Assembly (NCBI RefSeq): GCF_001428665.1
Contig: NZ_LMIJ01000046.1
Span: 88,386-151,502 of the forward strand
Origin: Acidovorax sp. Root219
GTDB taxonomy: Bacteria; Pseudomonadota; Gammaproteobacteria; Burkholderiales; Burkholderiaceae_C
DNA length: 63,117 nucleotides
Reading direction: 5' to 3'
Both the position numbers and the translations under genes were made by a program. Below the pieces are notes generated by a model. The model was not told the origin of the DNA. It worked only from the letters and a program-made list of their open reading frames with translations, and did no database searches. This document shows positions 1-11,650 of this stretch, piece after piece. The first letter of the stretch is position 1, and every line of letters begins with the position of its first letter.

Positions 1-4
1 ATCC

Positions 5-1159
5 ATGGAATTTGACCTCAGCTGGATTTTGCTGGGCCTGCCGCTGGCCTTCGTGCTCGGCTGGCTGGCATCGCGTTTCGACCTGCGCCAACTGCGTGCC
101 GAGAACCGGCGCGCACCCAAGGCCTACTTCAAGGGCCTGAACTTCCTGCTCAACGAGCAGCAGGACCAGGCCATCGATGCCTTCATCGAGGCGGTGCAGA
201 ACGACCCCGACACCTCGGAGCTGCACTTTGCCCTCGGCAACCTGTTTCGCCGCCGCGGCGAGTACGACCGGGCCGTGCGCGTGCACGAGCACCTGCTCTC
301 GCGCGGCGACCTCAGCCGCACCGACCGTGAGCGCGCCCAGCATGCGCTGGCGCTCGACTTCCTCAAGGCCGGCCTGCTCGACCGGGCCGAAGACGCACTG
401 AACCGCCTGGAGGGCACGCCCTTCGAGGCCCAGGCCCGCCTGGCCCTGCTGGCCATCTACGAGCGCTCGCGCGACTGGCCGCATGCCACCACCATCGCGC
501 GCAAGATGCACGATGCCGACCAGGGCGACTTCAGCACCCGCCAGGCGCATTACCTGTGCGAGCAGGCTGCCACCCTCAGCGGCCAGGCCGACCATGCCGG
601 CGCCCTGGCCCTGCTGGAGCAGGCCGTGGCCGCCGCCCCCGGCGCCGCGCGCGCCCGCATCGACATGGCGCGCCTGCAGCACCTGATGGGCCAGCCTGCG
701 GCCGCGCTGGCCACCCTGAAGGCGCTGGGCGAACACAACCCTGCCGCCCTGCCCCTGGCCGCACCGCTGATGGTCGAGGCCGCAGCCAGCACCGGGCGCA
801 GCACGGAAGCCCAGGCACTGCTGCAGGAGCACTACGACAGCGCGCCATCGCTCGACGTGCTGGAAAGTCTGGTCGCCATCGACACGGCGCAGGGCGCAGG
901 CGAAGGCGCCCGCCAGCGCTATGTGGACCACCTGGACAAGGAAAAATCCCTGGTGGCCGCCGCCAAGTGGCTGGCCGGCGAAAAGCTGGAGCACGAGTCC
1001 TTCCACCCGCAGGTCCAGCGCGCGCTGGACCACGCCGTCAAGCCGCTCACGCGCTACCGCTGCGCGGCCTGCGGCTTCGAGGCGCGCCAGCACTTCTGGC
1101 AATGCCCGGGCTGCCAGACCTGGGACAGCTACCCGGCTCGGCGCGTGGAAGAACTGTAG
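5..1159 (+). CDS. lapB: Lipopolysaccharide assembly protein LapB (YciM), TPR protein
   Basis: 384 aa, the usual LapB length. Residues about 5-23 form one N-terminal membrane anchor, followed by tandem TPR helices from about residue 37 to 330. The C-terminus carries a rubredoxin-like zinc/iron knuckle with two CxxC pairs (CAAC and CPGC, around residues 354-371). In the known family LapB sits on the cytoplasmic face of the inner membrane and, with FtsH, controls turnover of LpxC and so LPS synthesis. The ATG at base 5 is taken as the start because the hydrophobic anchor begins immediately after it; only four bases are visible upstream, so lapA or a longer start cannot be checked. Confidence 0.93.
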   Translation: MEFDLSWILLGLPLAFVLGWLASRFDLRQLRAENRRAPKAYFKGLNFLLNEQQDQAIDAFIEAVQNDPDTSELHFALGNLFRRRGEYDRAVRVHEHLLSRGDLSRTDRERAQHALALDFLKAGLLDRAEDALNRLEGTPFEAQARLALLAIYERSRDWPHATTIARKMHDADQGDFSTRQAHYLCEQAATLSGQADHAGALALLEQAVAAAPGAARARIDMARLQHLMGQPAAALATLKALGEHNPAALPLAAPLMVEAAASTGRSTEAQALLQEHYDSAPSLDVLESLVAIDTAQGAGEGARQRYVDHLDKEKSLVAAAKWLAGEKLEHESFHPQVQRALDHAVKPLTRYRCAACGFEARQHFWQCPGCQTWDSYPARRVEEL

Positions 1160-1175
1160 CGGTGGCACAAGCGAC

Positions 1176-1203
1176 TTGATCCCCGGGCGCCGACCGATAT
1201 GAT
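1176..1203 (+). promoter_or_regulatory. Sigma-70-like promoter for the ComEA-like gene
   Basis: TTGATC (1176-1181) and TATGAT (1198-1203) are separated by 16 bp, and an SD-like GAGGGAG stands shortly before the ATG at 1237. This suggests the gene has its own promoter rather than relying on lapB read-through. Prediction from consensus only. Confidence 0.5.
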
Positions 1204-1236
1204 GATCGGCACCACAATACCGAGGGAGTCGTATCC

Positions 1237-1644
1237 ATGTTCAAGAAATTCCTGCTCATCATCGCCCTGCTGTTTGCGGGCACCGCATTTGCCGCCGTGG
1301 ACGTGAACAAGGCCAGCGCGGCCGAACTGGACGGCATCAAGGGCATCGGCCCGGCAATGTCCGAGAAGATCATCAACGAGCGCAAGGCCAGCGAGTTCAA
1401 GGACTGGAACGACTTCATCGGCCGCGTCGGCGGCGTGGGCGAGAAGACGGCGGCCAAATTCTCGGCCGACGGCCTGACGGTCAACGGCAAGCGCTTCAGC
1501 GCCGCCGCACAGGCCAAGGCCGACAAGAAAAAGGAAGATGCCAAGGCCAAGGAAAAATCCTCCGCCAAGGACAAGAAGGAGCCCAAGGCCAAGAAGGACA
1601 AGGCCGCCGAGCCCGCAGCCCCTGCAGCCAGTACAGCCAAGTAG
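1237..1644 (+). CDS. ComEA-like helix-hairpin-helix DNA-binding protein
   Basis: 135 aa. Residues 1-19 are a Sec signal peptide ending in AFA. Residues about 21-80 match the ComEA helix-hairpin-helix fold (VDVNKASAAEL, then IKGIGPAMSEKI and VGGVGEKTA). The tail from about residue 90 is an extended Lys/Glu/Ala-rich segment that ends in Ala/Pro. ComEA-type proteins bind double-stranded DNA in the periplasm during natural transformation, but short free-standing versions are common and not all are proven uptake factors. The gene has its own promoter and terminator. The basic tail could add non-specific DNA affinity (inference). Confidence 0.85.
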   Translation: MFKKFLLIIALLFAGTAFAAVDVNKASAAELDGIKGIGPAMSEKIINERKASEFKDWNDFIGRVGGVGEKTAAKFSADGLTVNGKRFSAAAQAKADKKKEDAKAKEKSSAKDKKEPKAKKDKAAEPAAPAASTAK

Positions 1645-1675
1645 CAGGCAGCGCCCACTTGGCACCCAGGTACAG

Positions 1676-1696
1676 GCCCGCTTCGGCGGGCTTTTT
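1676..1696 (+). terminator. Intrinsic terminator with UUCG tetraloop
   Basis: GCCCGC (1676-1681), loop TTCG, GCGGGC (1686-1691), then five T. It lies 32 nt after the ComEA-like stop codon and separates that gene from the antiporter operon. Confidence 0.9.
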
Positions 1697-1766
1697 CATG
1701 GGCGCCGCCAGCCCCCCGAAGGCGCCGTCTCTCCGGACTTCACAAAGGGACTTTCGAGGCACACCC

Positions 1767-1772
1767 TAAAAT
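1767..1772 (+). promoter_or_regulatory. Candidate -10 element of the antiporter operon
   Basis: TAAAAT ends only 9 nt before the ATG at 1782, and no Shine-Dalgarno sequence lies between. If it is a true -10, transcription would begin at or next to the start codon (leaderless mRNA). No clear -35 hexamer is visible at 16-18 bp. Confidence 0.35.
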
Positions 1773-1781
1773 CGTTCGGGC

Positions 1782-4762
<2,981 letters not shown>

Positions 4763-4763
<1 letters not shown>

Positions 4764-5128
4764 TGGAACTGATTCTGGCCCTGGCCATCGGCATACTCAC
4801 CGGCTCGGGCGTGTGGCTGCTGCTGCGCCCGCGCACCTTCCAGGTCATCATGGGGCTGGCGCTGCTGTCGTACGCCGTGAACCTGTTCATCTTCAGCATG
4901 GGCCGCCTGGGCCTGGCCATCAACAAGGAGCCGGTCCTGCGGGCCGGGCTGCCGCAGGACCTGGCGCACTACGCCGACCCCATGCCCCAGGCGCTCACGC
5001 TCACGGCCATCGTCATCGGCTTTGCCATGACGGCGCTGTTCCTGGTGGTGCTGCTGGCCTCGCGCGGCATGTCGGGCACCGACCACGTGGACGGCACCAG
5101 CGCCAAAGACGCGCAGGAGATGCCATGA
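4763..5128 (+). CDS. mrpC: Antiporter subunit C (MrpC/PhaC)
   Basis: 121 aa with three hydrophobic helices, homologous to NuoK (for example LLLRPRTFQVIMGLALLSYA at residues 19-38). Its ATG overlaps the mrpA stop by one base, with AAGGAG 7 nt upstream, and its stop overlaps the mrpD start (ATGA). It is an inner-membrane subunit needed for assembly of the antiporter complex. Length is normal for the family. Confidence 0.92.
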
Positions 5129-6846
5129 TGGGCGAGCTGACCGCACATGTCACGGCGCTGCTGATGCCGCACCTGATCCTGGCGCCGATTGCGCTGCCGC
5201 TGCTCACGGCCGGCCTCATGCTGCTGCTGCGCGAAGAGCGCCAGCGCACCAAAGTCGTGATGAACGTGGGCTCCACCTTCCTCGGCCTGGTCATCGCCGT
5301 GCTGCTGCTGGTGCAGGCCAAGCAGCCCGGCGTGCAGACCAGCCTGGGGGTGTACTTGCCGGGCAACTGGCCGGCGCCCTTCGGCATCGTGCTGGCGCTC
5401 GACCGCCTCTCGGCCATGATGCTGGTGCTGGCCAGCACGGTGGCGCTTGCCACGGTGCTGTTCTCGGTGGCACGCTGGCACAAGGCGGGGGTGCACTTCC
5501 ACCCGCTGTTCCAGTTCCAGCTCATGGGGCTGGCGGGCGCCTTCCTCACGGCCGACCTGTTCAACCTGTTCGTGTTCTTCGAGATCATGCTGGCCGCCTC
5601 CTACGGGCTGCTGCTGCATGGTTCGGGCCGGCCACGCGTGTCAGCGGGCCTGCACTACATCGCCATCAACCTCGCTGCCTCGTCGCTGTTCCTGATCGGC
5701 GTGTCCATGCTCTACGGCATCACCGGCACGCTGAACATGGCCGACCTGGCGCGCGGCATCGCGGGCATCGACCCGTCCGACCGGGGGCTGCTGCATGCGG
5801 CGGCCGGCATCCTGGCCGTGGCCTTCCTCATCAAGGCCGCGGTGTGGCCGCTCAACTTCTGGCTGGTGCCGGCCTACAGCGCGGCGACTGCGCCCGTGGG
5901 TGCGCTGTTCGCGCTCATGACCAAGGTGGGCGTGTACAGCATCCTCAGGCTGTGGACGCTGATGTTCAGCAGCGATGCCGGCGACTCGGCCCAGTTCGGC
6001 AGCCAGTGGCTCATCGGCGCGGGCCTGGTGACCATGGTCTTCGGCGCCGTGGGCATGCTGGGCTCGCAGCGCCTGGGGCACCTGGCGGGCCACGCGGCCA
6101 TCCTCTCGTCGGGCACGCTGCTGGCGGCGCTGGGTTTCGGGCAGACCCTGCTCACGGCCGGGCTGCTGTACTACCTGCTGGGCTCCACGCTGGCCGTGAG
6201 CGCGCTCTTCTTGCTGACCGATTTGATCGACCGCTGGCGCAACGATGGCTCCAACCTCGCACCCTACGAGCAGACCGATGACGCCCCCTTCCTCACCCCC
6301 GACCTGGTGCCCGCGCAGGGCCTGAACCTGGACGACAAGGAGGAGGTGCTGATCGGACGGGTCATCCCCGCCGCCGTGGCCTTCCTGGGCCTGGCCTTCA
6401 TGGCCTGCACGCTGGTGATCGCCGGGTTGCCGCCGCTGCCCGGCTTCGTGGGCAAGTTCGCCATGATCCATGCCCTGATCAACCCGCTGGGCCTGGGGCC
6501 ATCGGGCGGGCTCGTGCTCGGGTCTGCGGGCTGGGCGCTGCTGGCACTGATGGTGGGCACGGGCCTGCTGGCGCTGATCGCGCTCACCCGTGCCGGCATA
6601 CGGCATTTCTGGGCATCGCACGGGCGTGCGTCGCCCAAGCTGCTGGTGCTCGAAGGCCTGCCCATTGCCCTGCTGCTCACCGGCTGCGCGCTGCTGACCT
6701 GGCAGGCCGGCGCCGTGATGCGCTACACCCAGGCCACGGCCGATGCCCTGCACGCGCCCAGCACCTATGTGAAGGCCGTGATGTCCGCCAGGCCCGTCCC
6801 CAACCCGCCCGGCACGGCACCGGGCGCCAACGGAAGGCCGCAGTGA
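5125..6846 (+). CDS. mrpD: Antiporter subunit D (MrpD/PhaD)
   Basis: 573 aa, a second NuoL/M/N-like proton-translocating membrane subunit with about 14 predicted helices. A typical core Lys/Pro pattern is seen in FLIKAAVWPLNFWLVPAYSA and in LMTKVGVYSILRLW. The start at 5125 is chosen because it forms a 4-nt ATGA overlap with mrpC; the open frame extends upstream to 4630, but that part is the shadow of mrpA/mrpC. A cytoplasmic loop rich in Asp/Glu lies around residues 375-410. It is expected to form the ion channel together with MrpA. Confidence 0.93.
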   Translation: MMGELTAHVTALLMPHLILAPIALPLLTAGLMLLLREERQRTKVVMNVGSTFLGLVIAVLLLVQAKQPGVQTSLGVYLPGNWPAPFGIVLALDRLSAMMLVLASTVALATVLFSVARWHKAGVHFHPLFQFQLMGLAGAFLTADLFNLFVFFEIMLAASYGLLLHGSGRPRVSAGLHYIAINLAASSLFLIGVSMLYGITGTLNMADLARGIAGIDPSDRGLLHAAAGILAVAFLIKAAVWPLNFWLVPAYSAATAPVGALFALMTKVGVYSILRLWTLMFSSDAGDSAQFGSQWLIGAGLVTMVFGAVGMLGSQRLGHLAGHAAILSSGTLLAALGFGQTLLTAGLLYYLLGSTLAVSALFLLTDLIDRWRNDGSNLAPYEQTDDAPFLTPDLVPAQGLNLDDKEEVLIGRVIPAAVAFLGLAFMACTLVIAGLPPLPGFVGKFAMIHALINPLGLGPSGGLVLGSAGWALLALMVGTGLLALIALTRAGIRHFWASHGRASPKLLVLEGLPIALLLTGCALLTWQAGAVMRYTQATADALHAPSTYVKAVMSARPVPNPPGTAPGANGRPQ

Positions 6847-7340
6847 TGATCAAGCGCATCCTCCCCGCCCCCCTGCTGTCGCTGGCGCTGCTCGCCTTGT
6901 GGCTGCTGCTCAACCGCTCGGTCAGCGCCGGCCACATCGTGCTGGGTGGCGTGCTGGCGCTCGCCATACCGCTGCTCACGGCCGGCCTGCGCCCCCTGCC
7001 CGTGCGCATCCGCGCGCCAGGAGCGGCGCTGCGCCTGGCGCTGACCGTCATGGCCGACACTGTGCAATCGAACATCGCCGTCTCCCGGCTGCTGCTGTCG
7101 CCCGGCCGCAGGCGCCACCCCTCGGGCTTCGTGCAGATTCCCCTGGAGTTGCGCGATGCCAATGCCCTTGCGGTGCTGGCCGTCATCGTCAGCATCGCCC
7201 CGGGTACGGCCTGGGCCGAACTCTCGGTGGACCGCAGCATGCTGATGCTGCACGTGCTGGAGGTGGACGATGAAGCGGCGTTCATTGCCCAGATCAAGCG
7301 GCGCTACGAGCACCCCCTCATGGAGATATTCGAATCATGA
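6846..7340 (+). CDS. mrpE: Antiporter subunit E (MrpE/PhaE)
   Basis: 164 aa from the ATG that overlaps the mrpD stop by one base; an in-frame GTG lies one codon earlier. Two N-terminal hydrophobic helices are followed by a cytoplasmic domain with the family pattern IPLELRDANALAVLAVIVSI and PGTAWAELS. It is a small accessory subunit of the antiporter complex. The stop overlaps the mrpF start by 4 nt. Confidence 0.9.
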   Translation: MIKRILPAPLLSLALLALWLLLNRSVSAGHIVLGGVLALAIPLLTAGLRPLPVRIRAPGAALRLALTVMADTVQSNIAVSRLLLSPGRRRHPSGFVQIPLELRDANALAVLAVIVSIAPGTAWAELSVDRSMLMLHVLEVDDEAAFIAQIKRRYEHPLMEIFES

Positions 7341-7615
7341 CCCCCATCCTCGACTGGGCGCTCCCCGCCGCCCTCTTCATGCTGGTGCTGGCCATGGGTT
7401 GCGCGCTGGCCCGCCTGCTCAAGGGCCCCTCGGCGCAGGACCGGGTGCTGGCGCTGGACTGCATGTACCTCAACGGCATGCTGCTCATGCTGGTGCTGGG
7501 CCTCTTGTATGGCAGCAAAAACTACTTCGAGGCGGCACTGCTGCTGGCACTGTTCAGCTTCGTCGGGTCCATGGCCATGGCCAAGTTCCTGCTGCGCGGC
7601 GAGGTGATCGAATGA
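7337..7615 (+). CDS. mrpF: Antiporter subunit F (MrpF/PhaF)
   Basis: 92 aa, three hydrophobic helices with the conserved RLLKGPSAQDRVLALD segment after the first helix. It overlaps mrpE and mrpG by 4 nt at each end, so the whole operon is translationally coupled. MrpF/G form the small end of the complex next to MrpE. Confidence 0.9.
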   Translation: MTPILDWALPAALFMLVLAMGCALARLLKGPSAQDRVLALDCMYLNGMLLMLVLGLLYGSKNYFEAALLLALFSFVGSMAMAKFLLRGEVIE

Positions 7616-7989
7616 CGAATACCGCCGCCCTGCTGCCCCTGTGGCTGGAGATCGTGATCGCCGCGCTGGTGCTGTTGGGCGCGGGCATGGCCCTGCTCGG
7701 CGCCACCGGCCTGCTGCGCCTGCCGACCTTCTTCGAGCGCCTGCATGCCCCGTCCATCGCCGCCACCATGGGTTGCTGGTGCATCATGCATGCCACCGTG
7801 ATCTACTTCTCCGTCGCAGATGGCAGCCTGGCGCTGCATGCGCTGCTGATCGCGGGCTTCGTGGCGGTCACCGTGCCGGTGACCTCGATCTTCCTGATGC
7901 GTGCAGCCCTGTTCCGGGCCCGCCAGGCCGGGCAGGACGTGCCGCCCAGCCTGAGCAGCGTCACGCCTGCCGGCCGCAAGGACCTGTAG
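7612..7989 (+). CDS. mrpG: Antiporter subunit G (MrpG/PhaG)
   Basis: 125 aa with three hydrophobic helices and the MrpG pattern GATGLLRLPTFFERLHAPS followed by TMG. The start at 7612 forms an ATGA overlap with mrpF; longer versions of the frame run through mrpF and are rejected. It is the last gene of the operon and converges on the oxoprolinase gene with only 10 nt between the two stops. Confidence 0.92.
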   Translation: MTNTAALLPLWLEIVIAALVLLGAGMALLGATGLLRLPTFFERLHAPSIAATMGCWCIMHATVIYFSVADGSLALHALLIAGFVAVTVPVTSIFLMRAALFRARQAGQDVPPSLSSVTPAGRKDL

Positions 7990-7999
7990 GCCCCGGCGG

Positions 8000-10900
8000 T
8001 CAGCCCGGGGTTCCGAAGCCTCCACCCCCGGGGGTGTGGATTTCGAACACATCGCCGGGCTGCATCTGCGCCTGGCCGATGTGGTCGAGCGCCTCCACCT
8101 TGCCATTGGCCCGCACCACCTTGTTGACGCCCACGGCCCCCGGCGAGCCGCCGGCCATGCCGAAAGCACCGCGGTGGCGGCCATTGGAGAGGATGCTGGC
8201 CGTCATGGGCTCCAGGAAGCGCACGCGGCGCACACCGCCGTCACCGCCCGCCCAGCGCCCCGCGCCGCCCGAGCCCTTGCGGATCTCGTAGCCTTCCAGG
8301 CGCACGGGGAAGCGGAACTCCAGCACCTCGGGGTCCGTCAGGCGCGAGTTGGTCATGTGGCACTGCACCACGCTCGTGCCGGCAAAGCCGTCCACCAGCG
8401 CACCCGAGGCATCCCACACGCCGCCGGCACCGCTGCCGCCCGAGATGGTCTCGTAATACTGGTAGCGCTCGCTGCCGAAGGTGAAGTTGTTCATGGTGCA
8501 CTGCCCCGCCGCCATCAGGCCCAGCGCGCCATAAAGGGCGTTGGTGATGCAGGTGGAGGTCTCCACGTTGCCTGCGACCACCGACGCCGGCGGATTGGGG
8601 TTGAGCATGGAGCCCTGCGGGATGATGACCTTGAGCGGCTTCAGACACCCTGCGTTGAGCGGAATGTCGTCCTGCACCAGGGTGCGGAACACGTAGAGCA
8701 CGGCCGCCATGCACACCGCCGTGGGCGCATTGAAGTTGTGCGTCTGCTGCGCGCTGGTGCCCGTGAAGTCGATCTCGGCGCTGCGGTTCTTGGCATCCAC
8801 ACGCACGGCAACGGTGATTTGCGAGCCATTGTCCAGCGGCAAGGTGAACTGGCCATCCTTCAGGCGCGTGATCACGCGGCGCACCGATTCCTCGGCGTTG
8901 TCCTGCACATGGAGCATGTAGGCCTGCACGACATCGAGGCCGAACTCGCTCACCATGCGGCGCAGCTCCTGCTGGCCCTTTTCGTTGGCGGCGATCTGCG
9001 CGCGCAGGTCGGCCATGTTCTGCTGGGGGTTGCGCGAAGGGTACTCGCCGCTCTCGAGCAGCGCGATCATCTCCGCCTCACGCAGCACGCCGCGCTCGAC
9101 CAGCTTCACATTGTTGATCTGCACGCCCTCTTCCTCGATGCGCGTGGAGAACGGAGGCATGGAGCCCGGCGTGATGCCGCCCACGTCCGCATGGTGGCCA
9201 CGGCTGCCCACGTAGAAGGTGGGCTCGGCTTCTTCACCGATATAGACCGGCGTGATCACCGTGATGTCGGGCAGGTGCGTGCCGCCGTGGTACGGGTCGT
9301 TGAGCACGTACACGTCACCCGGCTGCATGCGGCCCGCGTTGTCGCGGATCACGGTCTTGATGCTCTCACCCATGGACCCGAGGTGCACCGGCATGTGCGG
9401 CGCATTGGCGATCAGATTGCCCGCCGTGTCGAACAGCGCACAGCTGAAGTCCAGGCGCTCCTTGATGTTGACCGAGTAGGCCGTGTTCTGCAGCTGCAGG
9501 CCCATCTGCTCGGCGATGTTCATGAACAGGTTGTTGAACACTTCGAGCAGCACCGGGTCCACCGTGGTGCCTACGGCGTGCTGCACGGCACGCGCCACGC
9601 GGCGCTCCAGCAGCAGGTGGTCCAGGTCGGTGAGCTGCGCCTCCCAGCCGGGCTCGACGATGGTGGTGGCGTTCTTCTCGGCAATGATGGCCGGGCCGGG
9701 GATCACGTCGCCGGGGCGCAGGTCCTCGCGCACCACCAGGGCCGCGTCATGCCAGGCGGCCACGCCGTCGGTGCCGCCGGTGTACATGCGCACCGTGCTG
9801 CGGCGCGGCACCTCGCGCGCGGGCTGCAGGGCATGGCGCGGCTCCTCGGGCGCATCGCCCGGCACCACGGCCTCGACCGACACGGCCTCCACCACCAGGC
9901 CCTTGCCTTGCATCAGGAAAGCAAAGCGCTGGCGGTAGGCAGCCTCGAAGCTGACCGTGATGGCCTCGATGCTGCCAAATGGAACAATCAAAGCAGAGTC
10001 GCTGCCCTCATAGCGCACATGCACGCGCCGATGCACCGTGGTAGTGCCGTCGCCGGCCTGCTGCTCCAGTTCGGAGCGCGCGGCCGTGGCCAGGCGCTCC
10101 AGCGTGGACTCGATGCCCGCCAGGGCCTCGGGTGCCAGCTTGCACTCCACTGCCTGCTCGCGGATCACGTTCTGGTCCGCAAGACCCATGCCGTACGCGC
10201 TGAGCACGCCCGCCAACGGGTGCACGAACACACGCGTCATGCCCAGCGCATCGGCCACCAGGCAGGCGTGTTGCCCACCCGCCCCGCCAAAGCACTGCAG
10301 GGTGTAGCGCGTCACATCGTAGCCGCGCGCCACCGAGATTTTCTTGATCGCATTGGCCATCTGCTGCACGGCGATCTGGATGAAGCCGTGGGCCACATCT
10401 TCTGCGGCACGGCCCGTCTGGCCAGACAGGTCGGCGAACTTCTGCACGACCGCGTCTCCATCGAGCGCCTCGTTGGCCGCATGGCCGAACACGCGCGGAA
10501 AGTGCGCCGGCTGGATCTTGCCGACCATCACGTTGGCATCGGTCACGGCCAGCGGGCCACCACGGCGGTAACTGGCCGGGCCGGGGTTGGCACCGGCACT
10601 CTCGGGGCCCACGCGAAAGCGTGCGCCATCAAAGCCGAGGATGGAGCCGCCGCCCGCCGCCACGGTGTGGATGCTCATCATTGGGGCACGCATGCGCACG
10701 CCGGCCACCTGGGTCTCGAACTCGCGCTCGAACTCCCCGGCATAGTGGCTCACGTCGGTGGAGGTGCCACCCATGTCGAAGCCGATCACGCGCTGGTGCC
10801 CGGCCAGGCCGGCCGTGCGTGCCATGCCCACGATGCCGCCAGCCGGGCCCGAGAGGATGGCATCCTTGCCCTGGAAGGCATGCGCGTCGGTCAGGCCGCC

Positions 10901-11650
10901 CGAAGACTGCATGAAGAACAACGGCACGCCCGGCATCTCGCTGGCCACCTGCTCCACATAGCGGCGCAGGATGGGCGAGAGGTAGGCATCGACCACCGTG
11001 GTGTCGCCGCGGCTCACCAGCTTCATCATGGGGCTGGTGGCGTGCGATGCGCTCACCTGCGTGAAGCCGGCTTCGCGCGCCAGGCGGGCGGCGGCTTCTT
11101 CGTGTGCGGTGTAGCGGTAGCCGTGCATGAACACCACGGCCGCACTGCGCAGGCCGGCGTCATAGGCGGCCCACAGGCGCTCCTTCAGGTGCGCCTCGTC
11201 CAGCGCCTCGATCACCTCGCCATGCGCGCCCATGCGCTCCTGCGCCTCGATCACGCGGGTGTACAAGAGCTCGGGCAGCACGATGTGGCGGTCGAACAGG
11301 CGCGGGCGGTTCTGGTAGGCGATGCGCAGCGCATCGCGAAAGCCCTTGGTCGTGATCAGGAGCGTGGGCTCGCCCTTGCGCTCGAGCAGCGCATTGGTGG
11401 CCACCGTGGTGCCCATCTTCACGCACTCCACCACCTCGGGGGTCACCGGCTCGCCCGCCTTCAGGCCCAGCAGGTGGCGGATGCCGGCCACGGCCGCGTC
11501 CTTGTACTGCTCGGGGTTCTCGGACAGCAGCTTGTGCGTGACCAGACTGCCGTCGGGCCGCTTGCCGACCACATCGGTGAAAGTGCCCCCGCGGTCGATC
11601 CAGAACTGCCAGCGTGCGGGGTGGGTGGAGGCGGAAGATGCCATCGTCAT
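8000..11650 (-). CDS. Fused hydantoinase/oxoprolinase (5-oxoprolinase family, HyuA-HyuB)
   Basis: 1216 aa, the size of ATP-dependent 5-oxoprolinases in which the HyuA and HyuB halves are fused. The N-terminal half (about 1-700) has the actin-fold phosphate loops DRGGTFTDVV and GFDMGGTSTDVS. The C-terminal half (about 715-1210) is HyuB, with KERLDFSCALFD and the Gly-rich GSRGHHADVGGITPGSMPP. The family opens cyclic amides (5-oxoproline, hydantoins) or carboxylates acetone-like substrates using ATP. The start ATG overlaps the stop of the upstream TRAP binding-protein gene (ATGA), so the two are coupled, which suggests the transported solute is its substrate. Exact substrate is unknown; true 5-oxoprolinase activity is likely but not proven. 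Confidence 0.85.
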   Translation of the reverse strand: MTMASSASTHPARWQFWIDRGGTFTDVVGKRPDGSLVTHKLLSENPEQYKDAAVAGIRHLLGLKAGEPVTPEVVECVKMGTTVATNALLERKGEPTLLITTKGFRDALRIAYQNRPRLFDRHIVLPELLYTRVIEAQERMGAHGEVIEALDEAHLKERLWAAYDAGLRSAAVVFMHGYRYTAHEEAAARLAREAGFTQVSASHATSPMMKLVSRGDTTVVDAYLSPILRRYVEQVASEMPGVPLFFMQSSGGLTDAHAFQGKDAILSGPAGGIVGMARTAGLAGHQRVIGFDMGGTSTDVSHYAGEFEREFETQVAGVRMRAPMMSIHTVAAGGGSILGFDGARFRVGPESAGANPGPASYRRGGPLAVTDANVMVGKIQPAHFPRVFGHAANEALDGDAVVQKFADLSGQTGRAAEDVAHGFIQIAVQQMANAIKKISVARGYDVTRYTLQCFGGAGGQHACLVADALGMTRVFVHPLAGVLSAYGMGLADQNVIREQAVECKLAPEALAGIESTLERLATAARSELEQQAGDGTTTVHRRVHVRYEGSDSALIVPFGSIEAITVSFEAAYRQRFAFLMQGKGLVVEAVSVEAVVPGDAPEEPRHALQPAREVPRRSTVRMYTGGTDGVAAWHDAALVVREDLRPGDVIPGPAIIAEKNATTIVEPGWEAQLTDLDHLLLERRVARAVQHAVGTTVDPVLLEVFNNLFMNIAEQMGLQLQNTAYSVNIKERLDFSCALFDTAGNLIANAPHMPVHLGSMGESIKTVIRDNAGRMQPGDVYVLNDPYHGGTHLPDITVITPVYIGEEAEPTFYVGSRGHHADVGGITPGSMPPFSTRIEEEGVQINNVKLVERGVLREAEMIALLESGEYPSRNPQQNMADLRAQIAANEKGQQELRRMVSEFGLDVVQAYMLHVQDNAEESVRRVITRLKDGQFTLPLDNGSQITVAVRVDAKNRSAEIDFTGTSAQQTHNFNAPTAVCMAAVLYVFRTLVQDDIPLNAGCLKPLKVIIPQGSMLNPNPPASVVAGNVETSTCITNALYGALGLMAAGQCTMNNFTFGSERYQYYETISGGSGAGGVWDASGALVDGFAGTSVVQCHMTNSRLTDPEVLEFRFPVRLEGYEIRKGSGGAGRWAGGDGGVRRVRFLEPMTASILSNGRHRGAFGMAGGSPGAVGVNKVVRANGKVEALDHIGQAQMQPGDVFEIHTPGGGGFGTPG